Assembly (NCBI GenBank): GCA_017165825.1
Contig: CM029379.1
Coordinates: 24,530,459-24,594,458 of the forward strand
DNA from: Hepsetus odoe
Lineage: Eukaryota; Chordata; Actinopteri; Characiformes; Hepsetidae
DNA length: 64,000 bases
Reading direction: 5' to 3'
The notes under the pieces were generated by a model that made no database searches, was not told the origin of the DNA, and worked only from the letters and a program-made list of their open reading frames with translations. Shown in pieces: positions 46,382 to 56,215 of the stretch. Position 1 is the stretch's first letter. Each line of letters begins with the position of its first letter. The translations under genes were made by a program, and so were the position numbers.

Positions 46382-46623
46382 TGAAGTGAAAGTGACAACC
46401 CTTGTCATTGCGAGGTCACGGCACAGCACACATGAACCACAACGAAATTAGACCTCTGCATTTAACCCATGCAGCAGTGGGCAGCTATTGAAAGCGCCCG
46501 GGGAGCAGTGATGGGGACGGTACCTTGCTCAAGGGTATCTCAGGGCAACCTATTGGGAAGGGGTTTGAACCCCCGATCCTCCGATCATGTGGCTAACGCC
46601 CTAACCACTAGGCCACCGCTGCA
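46382..46623 (-). repeat. SINE-A, full length
   Basis: Complement of the reference copies: AAGTGAAAGTGACAACCCTT, GTCATTGCGAGGTCACGGC, CTATTGAAAGCGCCCGGGG, GGTACCTTGCTCAAGGGTA, TTTGAACCCCCGATCC and CCTAACCACTAGGCCACCG. Little decay, so fairly recent. Confidence 0.92.
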
Positions 46624-48247
46624 TGGAAGTGTAGCTTTTTCAGCATTCAAAACATTTTTTCCTCAAAAAAAAAATTTGTGCTTCATTTTTGGGATACATT
46701 CAAGGATATGCATGATATATTAGCTTTCTAGCATAGATCTGTATGCTCTTTGTATGCAGCAACAGAGGTGTAACTCTGGTAAAGTCCATAGTTGGGTCAT
46801 ACAAGCAAGTAAGACCACTGAACGAGTGAGAAAAATAGATCTGTGCTCTCCTTCAGCTGCAACCTGTTCCTCCTGCTGTTTACCTATGGTCAGTTGTCAT
46901 GTTGTGAGATTCTCCCGTTGTTGTCTTTATTGGAGTTAAATGGAAGGTCCATAACTTAGATTTAGATTTGTTAATTCCTTTAATATGTAATGTACTCTTT
47001 AGCTTCTGTTGTGAGATGGTCTAACTACATTTTACTAAATTTTAGCTTTCCAGACAGTGGAAATCGATGGAAATTCTTTTAATCTTTTAATTCTTTTAAT
47101 TTGTTTAATCAGTGCGATACACCAACTGATGGTATTTCTATTTCTCTCATGCTAAATGTAGGATGACATTCTTATTCTAAGGCATCCTATTTTCTTGTGC
47201 TGCATGTTATTTTTGTGGGTCAGGGTTTTGCTCACAGGTTCGACTGAGGATGTCCCTTTCCAAGGCAGTCAGTTTTACCATGACCAAGATTAGTACTAAC
47301 AGGATGACCTCCAAACAGTCTACCTAGATATACATTCAAAAGTCCCAGGTCATTTATTTTAAGTAATTTTATAGTATTTCTCAGACTAGAGCTTGCACAT
47401 TCATGAGATCCATACCTGAACCAAATCAGGTGATTTCTAGAGCCACATTTAACATTCACATTAAGACTATGGATGCTGATAAACCTCACATTCCTCATGT
47501 CCCACAGACCTGCTAAAATCCAGGAAAATATTAACAGAAGAGAGGTCATACAGACTACTTTTTTAGGCTTTAAAATAAAGTGACATTAAGCCTCTGTAGC
47601 ATGTTGGAGAAGAACTTAAAAACAGTAGGCAAGTATTTAGGCAATGTACCTACATTGGTTTACTGACATGCAATCAAGGAGCACCTTCTCTGTTGCTGAG
47701 GATAAAACTATGCAAGATGCCCCCTTGTGAAGATTAACATACATGATGGTATTTTGTGTGAGCATGTGTGTGTGTGCACATGCTTTGAATGGGCAAGGTC
47801 AATGGCTCCGGAGTTGCTGAAGGACGAATCCTGCTAAAGGTTTTGCTAAATTGTAGCGGTCTTAAGTATTTCTTCAGTGGGTGAGACACTGGACACTTGT
47901 TTCCTTTTGAAAACTATATAAAGGTCAACATCATACCTGAAAGATTATTGCACACTACCACATCACCCAAAAGCTTTTATTTCCTCAATGTAGGTTTATT
48001 TACATGCTCTACATTTCCTGACTAACCAGGTTCTTGGTAAATTTAATACAAAATTTAAAGAAGACACATAAAAGTACAGATCATGTCAATCTGAAAACTG
48101 GGGTCACCAACATGCCCCCAAGGACCATATGAGTCGCCTGCGGACCTGTTCTAAAAATAGTACAACTCACCAGGTGAGCAGTGTCTAAAATTTTATTTTG
48201 CTTATTTTATTTCTGTTGTTATTCTTGCTTAATCACATTTGCATTTA
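46624..48247. other. Unassigned intergenic sequence
   Basis: No exon or recognised repeat. A 105-codon minus-strand frame at 47232-47549 has no domain that I can name and may be old LINE debris. Confidence 0.5.
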
Positions 48248-49459
48248 CAGTTGAGGCCAGAATTATTAGCCCCCCCTTGATTTCTCCATGAAAATGACCA
48301 TTAACAACAAGTGCTTGTTATTTTGGAAACAAATACACTATAAAAAACAATGTCCACTAAGTTTAATAAGGATATTTTATTGATACACCGAGTTGAAACA
48401 AGAAAGGGCAAAAATGAGACATCCAAAATTATTAGCCCCCTGGCCATTAATAGTCAATAGTGTACCCTTTCTGAGCCACAACTGACAACAATCTCTTAAG
48501 AGTAGTTCTTTACTAGGTTGGCACAGGTCTCCTGAGGGATTTTGGCCCATTCTTCCATTGCAAATTGTTCTAGCTGGTCCAAATTGCATGGTTTCCGAGC
48601 ATGGACATTCACTTTGAGCACCCGTCACAGATTCTCAATAGGATTGAGGTCTGGGCTCTGTGCAGGCCACTCCAGGATTTTGGTTTTGAAATTCTTGAGG
48701 AACTGTTGGACTAATTTCGATGTATGCTTTGGGTCATTGTCTTGTTGGAAGACCCAGCCTAGACTACGAGCAGATTTCTGCATATTCTCCCTCAAAATGT
48801 CAACATAATTTTCTTTTTTCATGATGCCATGCACCCGAACAAGGCTCCCTACACAACATACCCACAGCATGATGCTCCCACCACCATGTTTAACTATGGG
48901 AACTGTGTTCCTAGGGTTGAAGGCCTCTCCCTTTCTTCGTCAAACATAAGCAACATCCATGTGCCCAAACAGTTCCAGTTTAGTCTCATCAGACCAAAGC
49001 ACAGACTTCCAAAACTCATCTTTACCTTGTAAAGTGGCTGTGATGTGCCACTGTTTGAGTAAAGGGGTTCTTCTGGGCCCTGAAGCCCACCACGATGAAG
49101 AGCCCTCACAACTGTGTTCCTTGAAAAATCAACTCTAGAAGAGGCCAGGTCAGCAACAATCATCTTGGCAGATGTCCGGGGCTCCTTGCTGACATCTCTG
49201 GCTATTTTCCTCTCCAGAGTTCTTGAAATCTTGCGCTTACAGCCACAGCCAGGTTTGTTTCTTACAGAACCCCATTTTTACTATATTTGATATAAAGCAA
49301 GCCTAAAAATGTATTTTATATTACAAAATGTACCAAAAGCTACTAAATAGCTGGTGAATGTTTGCTTATATCAAGTTTTATCAATGCTGCAAACATTGGG
49401 AAGAAGGTTAGAAAAATGTTCCATAATTCCTGGGGGGCTAATAATTTTGGCCTCAACTG
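48248..49459 (-). mobile_element. Tc1-like transposon, structurally complete
   Basis: 1,212 bases. Left end CAGTTGAGGCCAGAATTATT, right end AATAATTTTGGCCTCAACTG, both followed outward by TA (48246-48247 and 49460-49461). The inverted repeats continue into TAGCCCCC. It carries one transposase gene on the minus strand, broken by frameshifts. It is the best-preserved DNA transposon in the window. Confidence 0.93.
48447..49275 (-). pseudogene. Tc1-like transposase (frameshifted)
   Basis: Pieces in order: KISRTLERKIARDVSKEPRT, SAKMIVADLASSRVDFSRNT, VVRALHRGGL (DNA-binding helices), a frameshift, KSVLWSDETKLELFGHM-like sequence, RKGEAFNPRNTVPTVKHGGG-like sequence, LWVCCVGSLVRVHGIMKKEN, WVFQQDNDPKHTSKLVQQFL and ILEWPAQSPDLNPIENL, another frameshift, then QKGYTIDY and TAA at 48447-48449. 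The Asp of QQDN and the Glu of PIEN are separated by 34 residues, the DD34E pattern of Tc1. Catalytic residues are present, but at least two frameshifts prevent a full product. It would cut and paste DNA at TA sites. Confidence 0.9.
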
Positions 49460-49522
49460 TATATAGATTTGAAAATGACAATATCTGAAAATAAACATGT
49501 TTATTATACATGAAGTTTAGAT

Positions 49523-49760
49523 AAGTGGTAGGGTGGTAGGTAGGGTACTTGTCTATGGATAGGTAGGGTACTTGCCTAGGGTACTTGCCTATGGACCAAT
49601 AGCTCAATAGGTCCCAGGTTCGAATCCCACCTCCAGCACTACCATCACTGGGTCCCTGAGCAAGGGTTAAACCCTTAACCCTGAGTTGCTCCAGGGGGGA
49701 CTGTCCCTGTAATTAGGACATGGAAGTCGCTCTGGATAAGAGCGTCTGCTAAATGCCACA
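49523..49760 (+). repeat. SINE-B with internal duplication of the head
   Basis: AAGTGGTAGGGTGGTAGG, then two or three imperfect copies of GGTAGGGTACTTG(T/C)CTATGGA, then B box GGTTCGAATCC, CCCTGAGCAAGGGTTAAACC and GGATAAGAGCGTCTGCTAAATG. The duplicated part lies just after the A box, so box spacing is enlarged. Confidence 0.88.
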
Positions 49761-49988
49761 AAACTTTAGCAAGTGTCAGAAAAGGCAACATGCCCCATGG
49801 ACTTGTACACCATCTGAGGACCCAGCAAAGGGATGTGTGGATTGGACCAAGCATCATTAGGCTTTCTGAGGGTGCACAGGTTGCCTTCTATAGGCTTTTT
49901 GGATTTTGGAGAACAATGTGACAGCTCATTTGTCCCTCCACAAATAGCAGTGGGCCATCTCTGATCTATTGCATTCCACATGGGCATA

Positions 49989-50003
49989 CTCCAAGATGGC
50001 GCC
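49989..50003 (+). promoter_or_regulatory. YY1-like motif at the LINE 5' end
   Basis: CTCCAAGATGGCGCC contains AAGATGGCG, the core bound by YY1 and found at the 5' end of several mammalian LINEs and other TATA-less promoters. Its position at the apparent start of this LINE suggests an internal promoter element; not tested. Confidence 0.45.
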
Positions 50004-50140
50004 ACGTGAGAGGCAGCCAGTTACAGGAGCTCTGACCACTTTCTGTTCTTTTTATTTATTTAATCTATTTTCTTTACTTTATTTATTACTTCTTTCACTT
50101 CCTTTTCTAATCTGTCACAAGTACAGCAGTCTGAGGAGAC

Positions 50141-52573
50141 TTGTTAACTTTTTTTTTCTGTTTTTTAATTGTATTTGGACTGTTTTACCCTGCACGCGGT
50201 GAGACACCAGGCAATGGGTTCATTGTTTACACCCGGGACCAGCTGCTGGCGCTTAGCAACCAGCCACTACAGCCCAGCGAGAGAGCGGAGATCCCCAGAG
50301 AACTACAGCGGAGGAGACGGGGCTGCAGAGCTGGAGTGAAACACTGGGAGAGGAAGAGACGGTACAAACCATCGGTACCCTCGGTCATCATGGGGAATGT
50401 CAGATCTCTCCCTAACAAGATCGATGAGCTAACGGCGCTCACCAGGCTCCAGAGAGAGTACAGGGAGGTCAGCATGATGTGCTTCACGGAGTCCGGGCTG
50501 ACACACCTCACTCCAGACTCTCTCGCTGCTGTACCGGGATTCCACCTGGTGAGAGTGGACCGGAGCGTGTATGAGACCGGTAAGAGGAAAGGCGGGGGGA
50601 TTGTGATGTATGTGAACGAGAGATGGTGTAACCAGGGGCACATCTCCGTTAAAGAGCAGTGCTGCACACGGGATGTGGAGCTGCTTGTGGTCAGCATCCG
50701 ACCGTACTATCTGCTGCGCGAGTTTTCGCAAGTCATCGCGATAACTGTTTACATCCCGCCAACGGCAGACGCAGCAGCAGCTTGTGAAACCATACACACA
50801 GTTGTGTCTCAATTGCAGAAAGCACATCCCCAAGCCTTCCTCCTGATTTCTGGTGATTTTAATCATGTCTCCTTGTCCTCAACTCTGCCTACTCTCACCC
50901 AGTATGTGGACTGCTGCACCCGGGAAAACAGGACATTGGACTTACTGTATGCAAACGCTAAGGATGCATACAGAGCATCACCCCTCCCTCCACTGGGACA
51001 CTCAGACCATAACCTGGTCCATCTGGTTCCCTCTTACATACCTCTAGTATGCAATCAACCCCCCACTACGAGGTATGTGAGAGGATGGTCTGATGAGTCT
51101 AGCATGGCACTCAGGGACTGTTTTGAAACCACAGACTGGGAGGCGCTGTGCAGCCCACATGAAGAGGACATCGACAGCTTAACAGTCTGCATAACTGACT
51201 ACATCACCTTCTGTGTGGAGAACACTGTACCGACCAGGAGAGTACGGTGTTACTCCAATAATAAACCATGGCTGACCCCTGATCTGAGAGCTCTGCTGAA
51301 GCAGAAGTCAAGAGCCTTCAGATCAGGAGATAAGGAGGCAATGAGAACAGCTCAGAAGGAGCTGAAAAGAGAAATAAGGAGGGGGAAGGACAGATACAGG
51401 GAGAGGCTGGAGGAGCAGCTCAAACTAAACAACATCAGAGGTGTGTGGAGAGGACTGAACACCATTACTGGTAGGAGCACAGTGAGTAGGGGAGGCCCAG
51501 AGTCTGGAGATCAGGACTGGGCTAATAGTCTAAATCTGTTCTTCAACAGGTTTGACTCAGGAATCTGCCCCTCACCCAACCATCAGAGCTCATCACATGC
51601 CAGTGCCCCCTTTCACACCTCCCTGCAAACTCCAACGGCACCTCCCCTTCACACCTCTCTGCAACCCCCACCAGGGATATCAGCTATGTATCCCCTTTTA
51701 TCTTTATCTTCTCCTTCTTTACCCCCCCTTTCCCCTGAGGACTCTACTGCCCCCTCCTGCTACCCCACTCATCAGGAGGCTCCCACTCTCTCACCACACG
51801 ATAGCCTCTCCATCACAGCTGACCAGGTGCGGTGTCAGCTGAGGAAGTTGAAGCACAGGAAAGCCACAGGTCCAGATGGCATCAGCTCCAGCCTGTTGAG
51901 GGACTGTGCAGATCAACTCTGTGAGGTTATTACCTACATCTTTAACCTCAGCCTCAGCCTGGAGCATGTCCCCATTCTATGGAAGACCTCATGCCTTGTT
52001 CCAGTCCCCAAGACGTCGCACCCCAAGGAGCCAAACCACTTCAGACCTGTTGCCCTCACTTCTAACCTGATGAAGGCTATGGAGAGGATCATCCTCCATC
52101 ACCTTCGTCCACTGGTCAGGAGGGACCTGGACCCGCTGCAGTTTGCTTACCAGCCGCACATCGGGGTGGATGACGCTGTCATCTACCTGCTGCATCGGGC
52201 CCTTACTCACCTGGAGAGTAGCAAGAGCACTGTAAGAGTCATGTTCTTTGACTTTTCCAGTGCTTTCAACACGATCCGGCCTTCAGTTCTGAGGGGGAAG
52301 CTAGGTGTGGACCATCACATGTCTGAGTGGATTATTGACTACCTCACCAGTAGACCCCAGTATGTGAGACTCCAGGACTGTGTGTCTGAGGTGGTGGTCT
52401 GCAGCACTGGAGCCCCACAAGGAACAGTCCTCGCCCCCTTCCTCTTCACCCTGTACACGGCAGACTTCAAACACAACACGGACACCTGTCACCTGCAGAA
52501 GTTCTCCGACGACACTGCTATTGTTGGTCGTGTGTCGGAGGGGAATGAGCAGGAATACAGGGGTCATCAGTGA
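50141..52573 (+). CDS. LINE endonuclease/reverse transcriptase, 810 aa, C-terminally broken
   Basis: Non-LTR retrotransposon polyprotein for target-primed reverse transcription. APE-type endonuclease: GNVRSLPNKIDEL (Asn86), TES (Glu117), VYIPP (about 203-207), GDFN (238-241), TLDLLYAN and SDHN (288-291). Then a basic linker KREIRRGKDRYRERLEEQLK, a Pro/Ser-rich stretch, and the reverse transcriptase: KATGPDGI (about 574), VPVPKTSHPKEPNHFRPVAL, DPLQFAY, FFDFSSAFN (Asp704), STGAPQG (755) and FSDD (788-791) in place of the commoner FADD. Catalytic residues of both enzymes are present. The frame ends just after the palm, where a frameshift removes the thumb, whose relics follow to about 53100. The ATG at 50141 gives a hydrophobic N-terminus that may be 5' leader rather than protein; a later start such as the Met before GNVRSL (50390) is possible. 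Probably inactive. Confidence 0.85.
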   Translation: MLTFFFCFLIVFGLFYPARGETPGNGFIVYTRDQLLALSNQPLQPSERAEIPRELQRRRRGCRAGVKHWERKRRYKPSVPSVIMGNVRSLPNKIDELTALTRLQREYREVSMMCFTESGLTHLTPDSLAAVPGFHLVRVDRSVYETGKRKGGGIVMYVNERWCNQGHISVKEQCCTRDVELLVVSIRPYYLLREFSQVIAITVYIPPTADAAAACETIHTVVSQLQKAHPQAFLLISGDFNHVSLSSTLPTLTQYVDCCTRENRTLDLLYANAKDAYRASPLPPLGHSDHNLVHLVPSYIPLVCNQPPTTRYVRGWSDESSMALRDCFETTDWEALCSPHEEDIDSLTVCITDYITFCVENTVPTRRVRCYSNNKPWLTPDLRALLKQKSRAFRSGDKEAMRTAQKELKREIRRGKDRYRERLEEQLKLNNIRGVWRGLNTITGRSTVSRGGPESGDQDWANSLNLFFNRFDSGICPSPNHQSSSHASAPFHTSLQTPTAPPLHTSLQPPPGISAMYPLLSLSSPSLPPLSPEDSTAPSCYPTHQEAPTLSPHDSLSITADQVRCQLRKLKHRKATGPDGISSSLLRDCADQLCEVITYIFNLSLSLEHVPILWKTSCLVPVPKTSHPKEPNHFRPVALTSNLMKAMERIILHHLRPLVRRDLDPLQFAYQPHIGVDDAVIYLLHRALTHLESSKSTVRVMFFDFSSAFNTIRPSVLRGKLGVDHHMSEWIIDYLTSRPQYVRLQDCVSEVVVCSTGAPQGTVLAPFLFTLYTADFKHNTDTCHLQKFSDDTAIVGRVSEGNEQEYRGHQ

Positions 52574-53160
52574 CCGTCCAGTTGATGCGATCCAAAATCA
52601 ACTGCGCATCAATGCCAGCTAGGAGGCTGGAAGGAGCTGGCGATTGACTTTGCGAAGTCACCCCCGTACGATGGACATCCAGGAGTTTGTGCAGTGAAGC
52701 GGTGGAGAGTACAAATACCTAGGTGTCCACATCAGCAATAAACTGGACTGGTCCATAGCACTGCTCTTTACAAAAAGGGCCTCCAGTCGATCTACACCTG
52801 CTAAAACATGAGGTGCTGAGATAAACAAACATCTCATGGACATTCTATGACACTGTCGTCGGCGTCTGCTGGTGTGGAAGAGTCTGCAGTGAAGGACAGA
52901 GAAGCTAATAAAGCTGGTCAAAAGAGGGACCAGCTCATGTCCCTGGGACACCCGCTAAAGTCCATAGAGCAGGTAGGAGGAGAGGATGTTCTCCGAAACT
53001 AGCATCCATCATGTTAACCTCTACCCCTACACAAGACTGTAGGAGCACTGAGCAGCCTCGTTCAACAGCAGACTCTACACACAGTGTGAAAGAAACCAGC
53101 TACACATGGAGTCATTCCCTACCTGCTGCATGAACTCCACAACTCATCATAACATTACAT

Positions 53161-53217
53161 TTGCTTGTTTATTATTATTATATATTATATTATATATATA
53201 ATACTATTATTGTTGTA

Positions 53218-53256
<39 letters not shown>

Positions 53257-53440
53257 TACATTATTACATTATTACATTTATTATTTATTATTACATTTAT
53301 ATTCATATTTTGCTATATTTATATTTGCTCACTTGTTATTTATATATATAATTCATTAAAACTTATTACCGTGTATATTACTCTTGTAGATATATATATA
53401 TTTATATATAGATATATATAGATAGATAATTTATTATTTA
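53161..53440. repeat. AT-rich (TTA)n/(TA)n sequence within the LINE 3' UTR
   Basis: About a dozen ATT units at 53221-53255, with TATATA stretches on both sides. Part of the LINE 3' region. Confidence 0.85.
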
Positions 53441-53930
53441 TTTATAACTCCTCTATTTTTCTCCTGTACTTGTTCCTGTTCTCTCTCTATATCTTTATAT
53501 ATTTTCTTTTCTTTCTGGCACACCTGTCTTTTATAAGGCCTGTAGCATTAAATTTCCCATTCGTAGGATAATAAAAGATCACTCTACTCTACTCTACTCT
53601 ATAAATCATGCACTACCAAATGACATAAACACAGGCATTACAAAACATAGAAATGAGTGGAAATTTTCCTTCCTCCACATGTTCTGGGCAGCTGAAGATT
53701 TCACTTGGCAGAGAGAGATGTTAATGCTGAAATATGTACTTCCTCATGTTGTTCATTCATGCTTCTGCATGACTTCATCAATCCTCTGTTTAACATTTTT
53801 TGTTGGTGTTGCAGCAGAAAATGCAGCATTTCATATTTTCTAACAAAAAACATTGTAAAGTGGCATGCTACAGTCTAGTAGTAAGGTGGTGATATGTTAC
53901 TTTTATGTTACTTTATGTTACTTTTGGGGC

Positions 53931-54133
53931 CTGGTGGTTAGAGAGTTGGCCACATGATTCAAAGTTCAAACCCCTTCCCAGTAAGTTTCCTAGGTACCCT
54001 TGAGCAAGAGTACTGTCCCGTCACCTGCTCCCGAATTTTTCATAGCTGCCCACTGCTGCGGTGTTTGTGTGCATGGGTTAAATGCAGATTCTCATTGCTA
54101 TGTGGTTCATGTGTGCTGCATATCACTGAAATT
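53931..54133 (+). repeat. SINE-A, degenerate
   Basis: GGGGCCTGGTGGTTAGAGAG, AAGTTCAAACCCCTTCCCAG, GGTACCCTTGAGCAAGAG, CATAGCTGCCCACTGCTGCG and GTGGTTCATGTGTGCTG. Several small deletions; the tail is worn. Confidence 0.85.
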
Positions 54134-54655
54134 ACTTTGAGAGAAAACTGGTAGAAAGATGTCACATGTGTCAAGAAATGTGTAACATTACTGGAATGTT
54201 TAAAAAAAATTTTTCTCCCTCTACTGTGCATAATCGCATTAAACAATACAAAAATGGGCTTTCAGTGCATAAAGAGACAAAGTGCAAGCCTGCTGAACTA
54301 CTGTAGTCTCAATCCCTCCAAAGGCACTTCATCAAAGAACTTTCATGTAAATAATCATTATTATTGTTTTATTAACAATAATAATGTCAAAAGCATAATA
54401 CTTTGATTTCAAGGTGCAAAAAGCTTTAAGTTAGTCAGAAACAATGTCGACTTTCACAGGAACAGAAGCAACAACAACATTGTACTGTTGCACCGTACTG
54501 TTTTGAGAAGGACTGGCGACTGAGTGGGCTAAAGTGGGTTAAAAATTTGTGAGTTGCTCTTGACTGTGGAGAGCGTATGGGTGGAAAGGTGGTGGTGAGA
54601 CATGTTTTGTGATGTGTTGGGAGAACTAATGTGTGGTGAAAGATGTTGATCTGTG

Positions 54656-54834
54656 TGGCAGCGGTGGCTCGTGGATTCGGCGTTATGCCAGTCGAGAGAT
54701 GTAGGGGTTCGAACCCCTTCCCAGTAGGTTGCTCTGAGGTACCCTTGAGCAAGGTGCCGTCCCCATCACTGCTCCCGGGTGCTTTCAATAGCAGCCCACT
54801 GCTGCATGTGTGTATGGGTGAAATGCGAGAACGT
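54656..54834 (+). repeat. SINE-A, first unit of a tandem trimer
   Basis: GGCAGCGGTGGCTCGTGG, GGGGTTCGAACCCCTTCCC, GGTACCCTTGAGCAAGGTGC and GTGTGTATGGGTGAAATGCG. It stops short of the usual tail and is followed directly by another head. Confidence 0.85.
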
Positions 54835-55000
54835 GGCAGCGACCTAGGGTGGGCGTTAACCGCATGATCAGAGGATGGGGTTCAAACCCCTTTTCAGTGG
54901 TTGCCTGAGGGTGCCATGAGCAGTGCCGTCCCCCATCCACTCACTCCTGAGCTTATTCCCACTGCGGGTTTGAGTGTGCATGGAGTTCATCTGCAGAGGT
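54835..55000 (+). repeat. SINE-A, second unit of a tandem trimer
   Basis: GTGGCAGCGACCTAGGG head (worn), GTTAACCGCATGATCAGAGG, GGGGTTCAAACCCC and GAGTGTGCATGGAGTTCATC. It stops at GCAGAGGTA, again before the tail. Confidence 0.85.
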
Positions 55001-55231
55001 AGGGCAGCGGTGGCCTGAGTGGTTAGGAGTTAGCTCCTTCGGAGGATTGTGGGTTCAATTCCCACCCACATGTGCAGGTTGCCCTGGTACCCATGAGCAG
55101 GTACCGTCCCATCCACTCTTTCGGGCACTTTCAATAGCTGCCTGCTGCATGTGTGTGTGGGTTAAATGCAGAAGTACCCAATTCGCCGTGCCGTGACCTC
55201 GCAATGACAAGGGTTGTCACTTTCACTTTTC
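55001..55231 (+). repeat. SINE-A, third unit of a tandem trimer, with tail
   Basis: GGGCAGCGGTGGCCTGAGTG, GTGGGTTCAATTCCCACCC, CTTTCAATAGCTGCC, then the complete tail GCCGTGCCGTGACCTCGC... TTGTCACTTTCACTTTTCAC. It is the only unit of the three with the tail. Confidence 0.88.
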
Positions 55232-55246
55232 ACTTTTAAAAGGGAT

Positions 55247-55405
55247 TACATGAAATGGGAGTATTTGAGGTGGGTTCAAATTGTTTTTACCATGGTGTGG
55301 ATGGAAGGAGAAATGGGGTAGGGGTTATCCTGAAGGAGGACTATGTCAAGAGTGTTTTGGAGATGAAAAAACTGCCAAAGTCTTTGAAAATCAAAGATCA
55401 GTCAA
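55247..55405 (+). mobile_element. LINE endonuclease fragment (RTE-like)
   Basis: Reads EVGSNCFYHGVDGRRNGVGV, ILKEDYVKSVLEMKK and SLKIKDQ. YHGVD-xRNGVGVILKE is the endonuclease core of the RTE-like LINE also found at 39585. It is interrupted at about 55405 and resumes at 55650. Confidence 0.82.
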
Positions 55406-55540
55406 GTCAGTCATTTTCTGCCACTTGTCACAAGTGGGGTTGCAGGGAGTGCTGGAGTCCATCCCAGCTCACACAGGGCAAAGGACAGGGGACACACCCT
55501 GGACAGGTCATCAGCCCATCGCAGGGTGGAGCGTGAGGAG
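55406..55540 (+). repeat. Dispersed repeat with CCATCGCAGGG motif
   Basis: GGGGTTGCAGGGAGTGCTGG, AGTCCATCCCAGCTCACAC, CACACCCTGGACAGGTCATC and AGCCCATCGCAGGGTGGA. I recall this as a common vertebrate/teleost interspersed repeat of uncertain class. It is inserted in the LINE. Confidence 0.6.
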
Positions 55541-55646
55541 AAGGCACCTTGCTCACGGGTACCTCAGGGCAACCTATTGGGAAGGGGTTAGAACCCCCGA
55601 TCCTCCGATCATGCAGCTAATGCCCTAACCACTAGGCCACCGCTGC
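55541..55646 (-). repeat. SINE-A, 5' half only
   Basis: AAGGCACCTTGCTCACGGGT, CAGGGCAACCTATTGGGAAG, CCGATCCTCCGATCATG and CCTAACCACTAGGCCACCGC. It abuts the previous repeat and the resuming LINE. Confidence 0.85.
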
Positions 55647-55649
55647 ATG

Positions 55650-55770
55650 ATAATGAATATTGTTAGTGCATATGCCCCACAAGTTGGTTGTTGGAAGGAT
55701 GAGAAAGAATTCTTGAGTTTGTTAGTTGAAGTGAGGGAGAGTGAGCAGTTGGATAGTAAGAAGAGCAAAG
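55650..55770 (+). mobile_element. LINE endonuclease fragment, continuation
   Basis: MNIVSAYAPQVGCWKDEKEF and LSLLVEVRESEQLDS. AYAPQVGC is the next endonuclease motif after the block at 55247, so the two are halves of one element. Confidence 0.8.
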
Positions 55771-55874
55771 GGTGTTCATCGATTAGCTAGACAGGCACAG
55801 AGCTGGAAAAGATGTGCATCAGGTTAGGATGAAATGAATGGAATTCCTGTGCCGGCACTCACCTGTGAACAGTG

Positions 55875-56040
55875 AATTTGTCCTTTGCATTTAACTCATC
55901 CAGACACACTAGTATTGAACACACAACAGGAGCTGAGCTATAGTGTCTGCACCGGGGAGCTTGGTTTGGAATGGTTCCTTATTCGGCGAGTAGTAACTTG
56001 GGGATGCCTACTGGTCTGGGACTAAAACCCACAACTACAG
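55875..56040 (-). repeat. SINE-like repeat, degenerate
   Basis: TTTGTCCTTTGCATTTAACT, CATCCAGACACACTAG, ACACAACAGGAGCTGAG, GCACCGGGGAGC and TGGGACTAAAACCCAC follow the order of a common teleost SINE in reverse. It differs from SINE-A in the CTTTGCATTTAACTCATCC block. Confidence 0.5.
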
Positions 56041-56215
56041 TCAAAATACTCACAAATGAGCAGCGTGTGTTGTAAATGGGAAAAAATACTTTGAAGGTTA
56101 GTGAAGAGAGGAATGGGATGATGGTGAGCGTGAGGATAGTGAACGGAGGTGCACCAAATATGCAAAGTGATAAGGTCAGCCTTGAATAATGGAAGAAGAC
56201 AGTTGTAATAGATGT
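56041..56215 (+). mobile_element. LINE fragment (RTE-like), linker region
   Basis: EQRVVCKWEKYFEGLVKERN and a worn VPVWK motif resemble the WKEYFEELLNE...VEVWK segment between endonuclease and reverse transcriptase. Continuation of the LINE at 55247-55770. Confidence 0.6.

Larger units (their letters stand above)
49989..53600 (+). mobile_element. Long LINE (jockey superfamily, CR1/L2/Rex1-like)
   Basis: About 3.6 kb. The probable 5' end is at CTCCAAGATGGCGCC. It has one long open frame (50141-52573) for endonuclease and reverse transcriptase. A decayed C-terminal part to about 53150 contains YKYLGVHISNKLDWS. The AT-rich 3' UTR ends ATAATAAAAGATC plus the pentanucleotide tail (ACTCT)n at 53581-53600. 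The same 3' end occurs in reverse at 63863-64000. Clade assignment is tentative. A first ORF is not seen. Confidence 0.85.

Noticed and set aside
47232..47549. 105-codon minus-strand frame
   Set aside because: No recognisable domain or splice context; possibly old LINE debris, but I could not support that.
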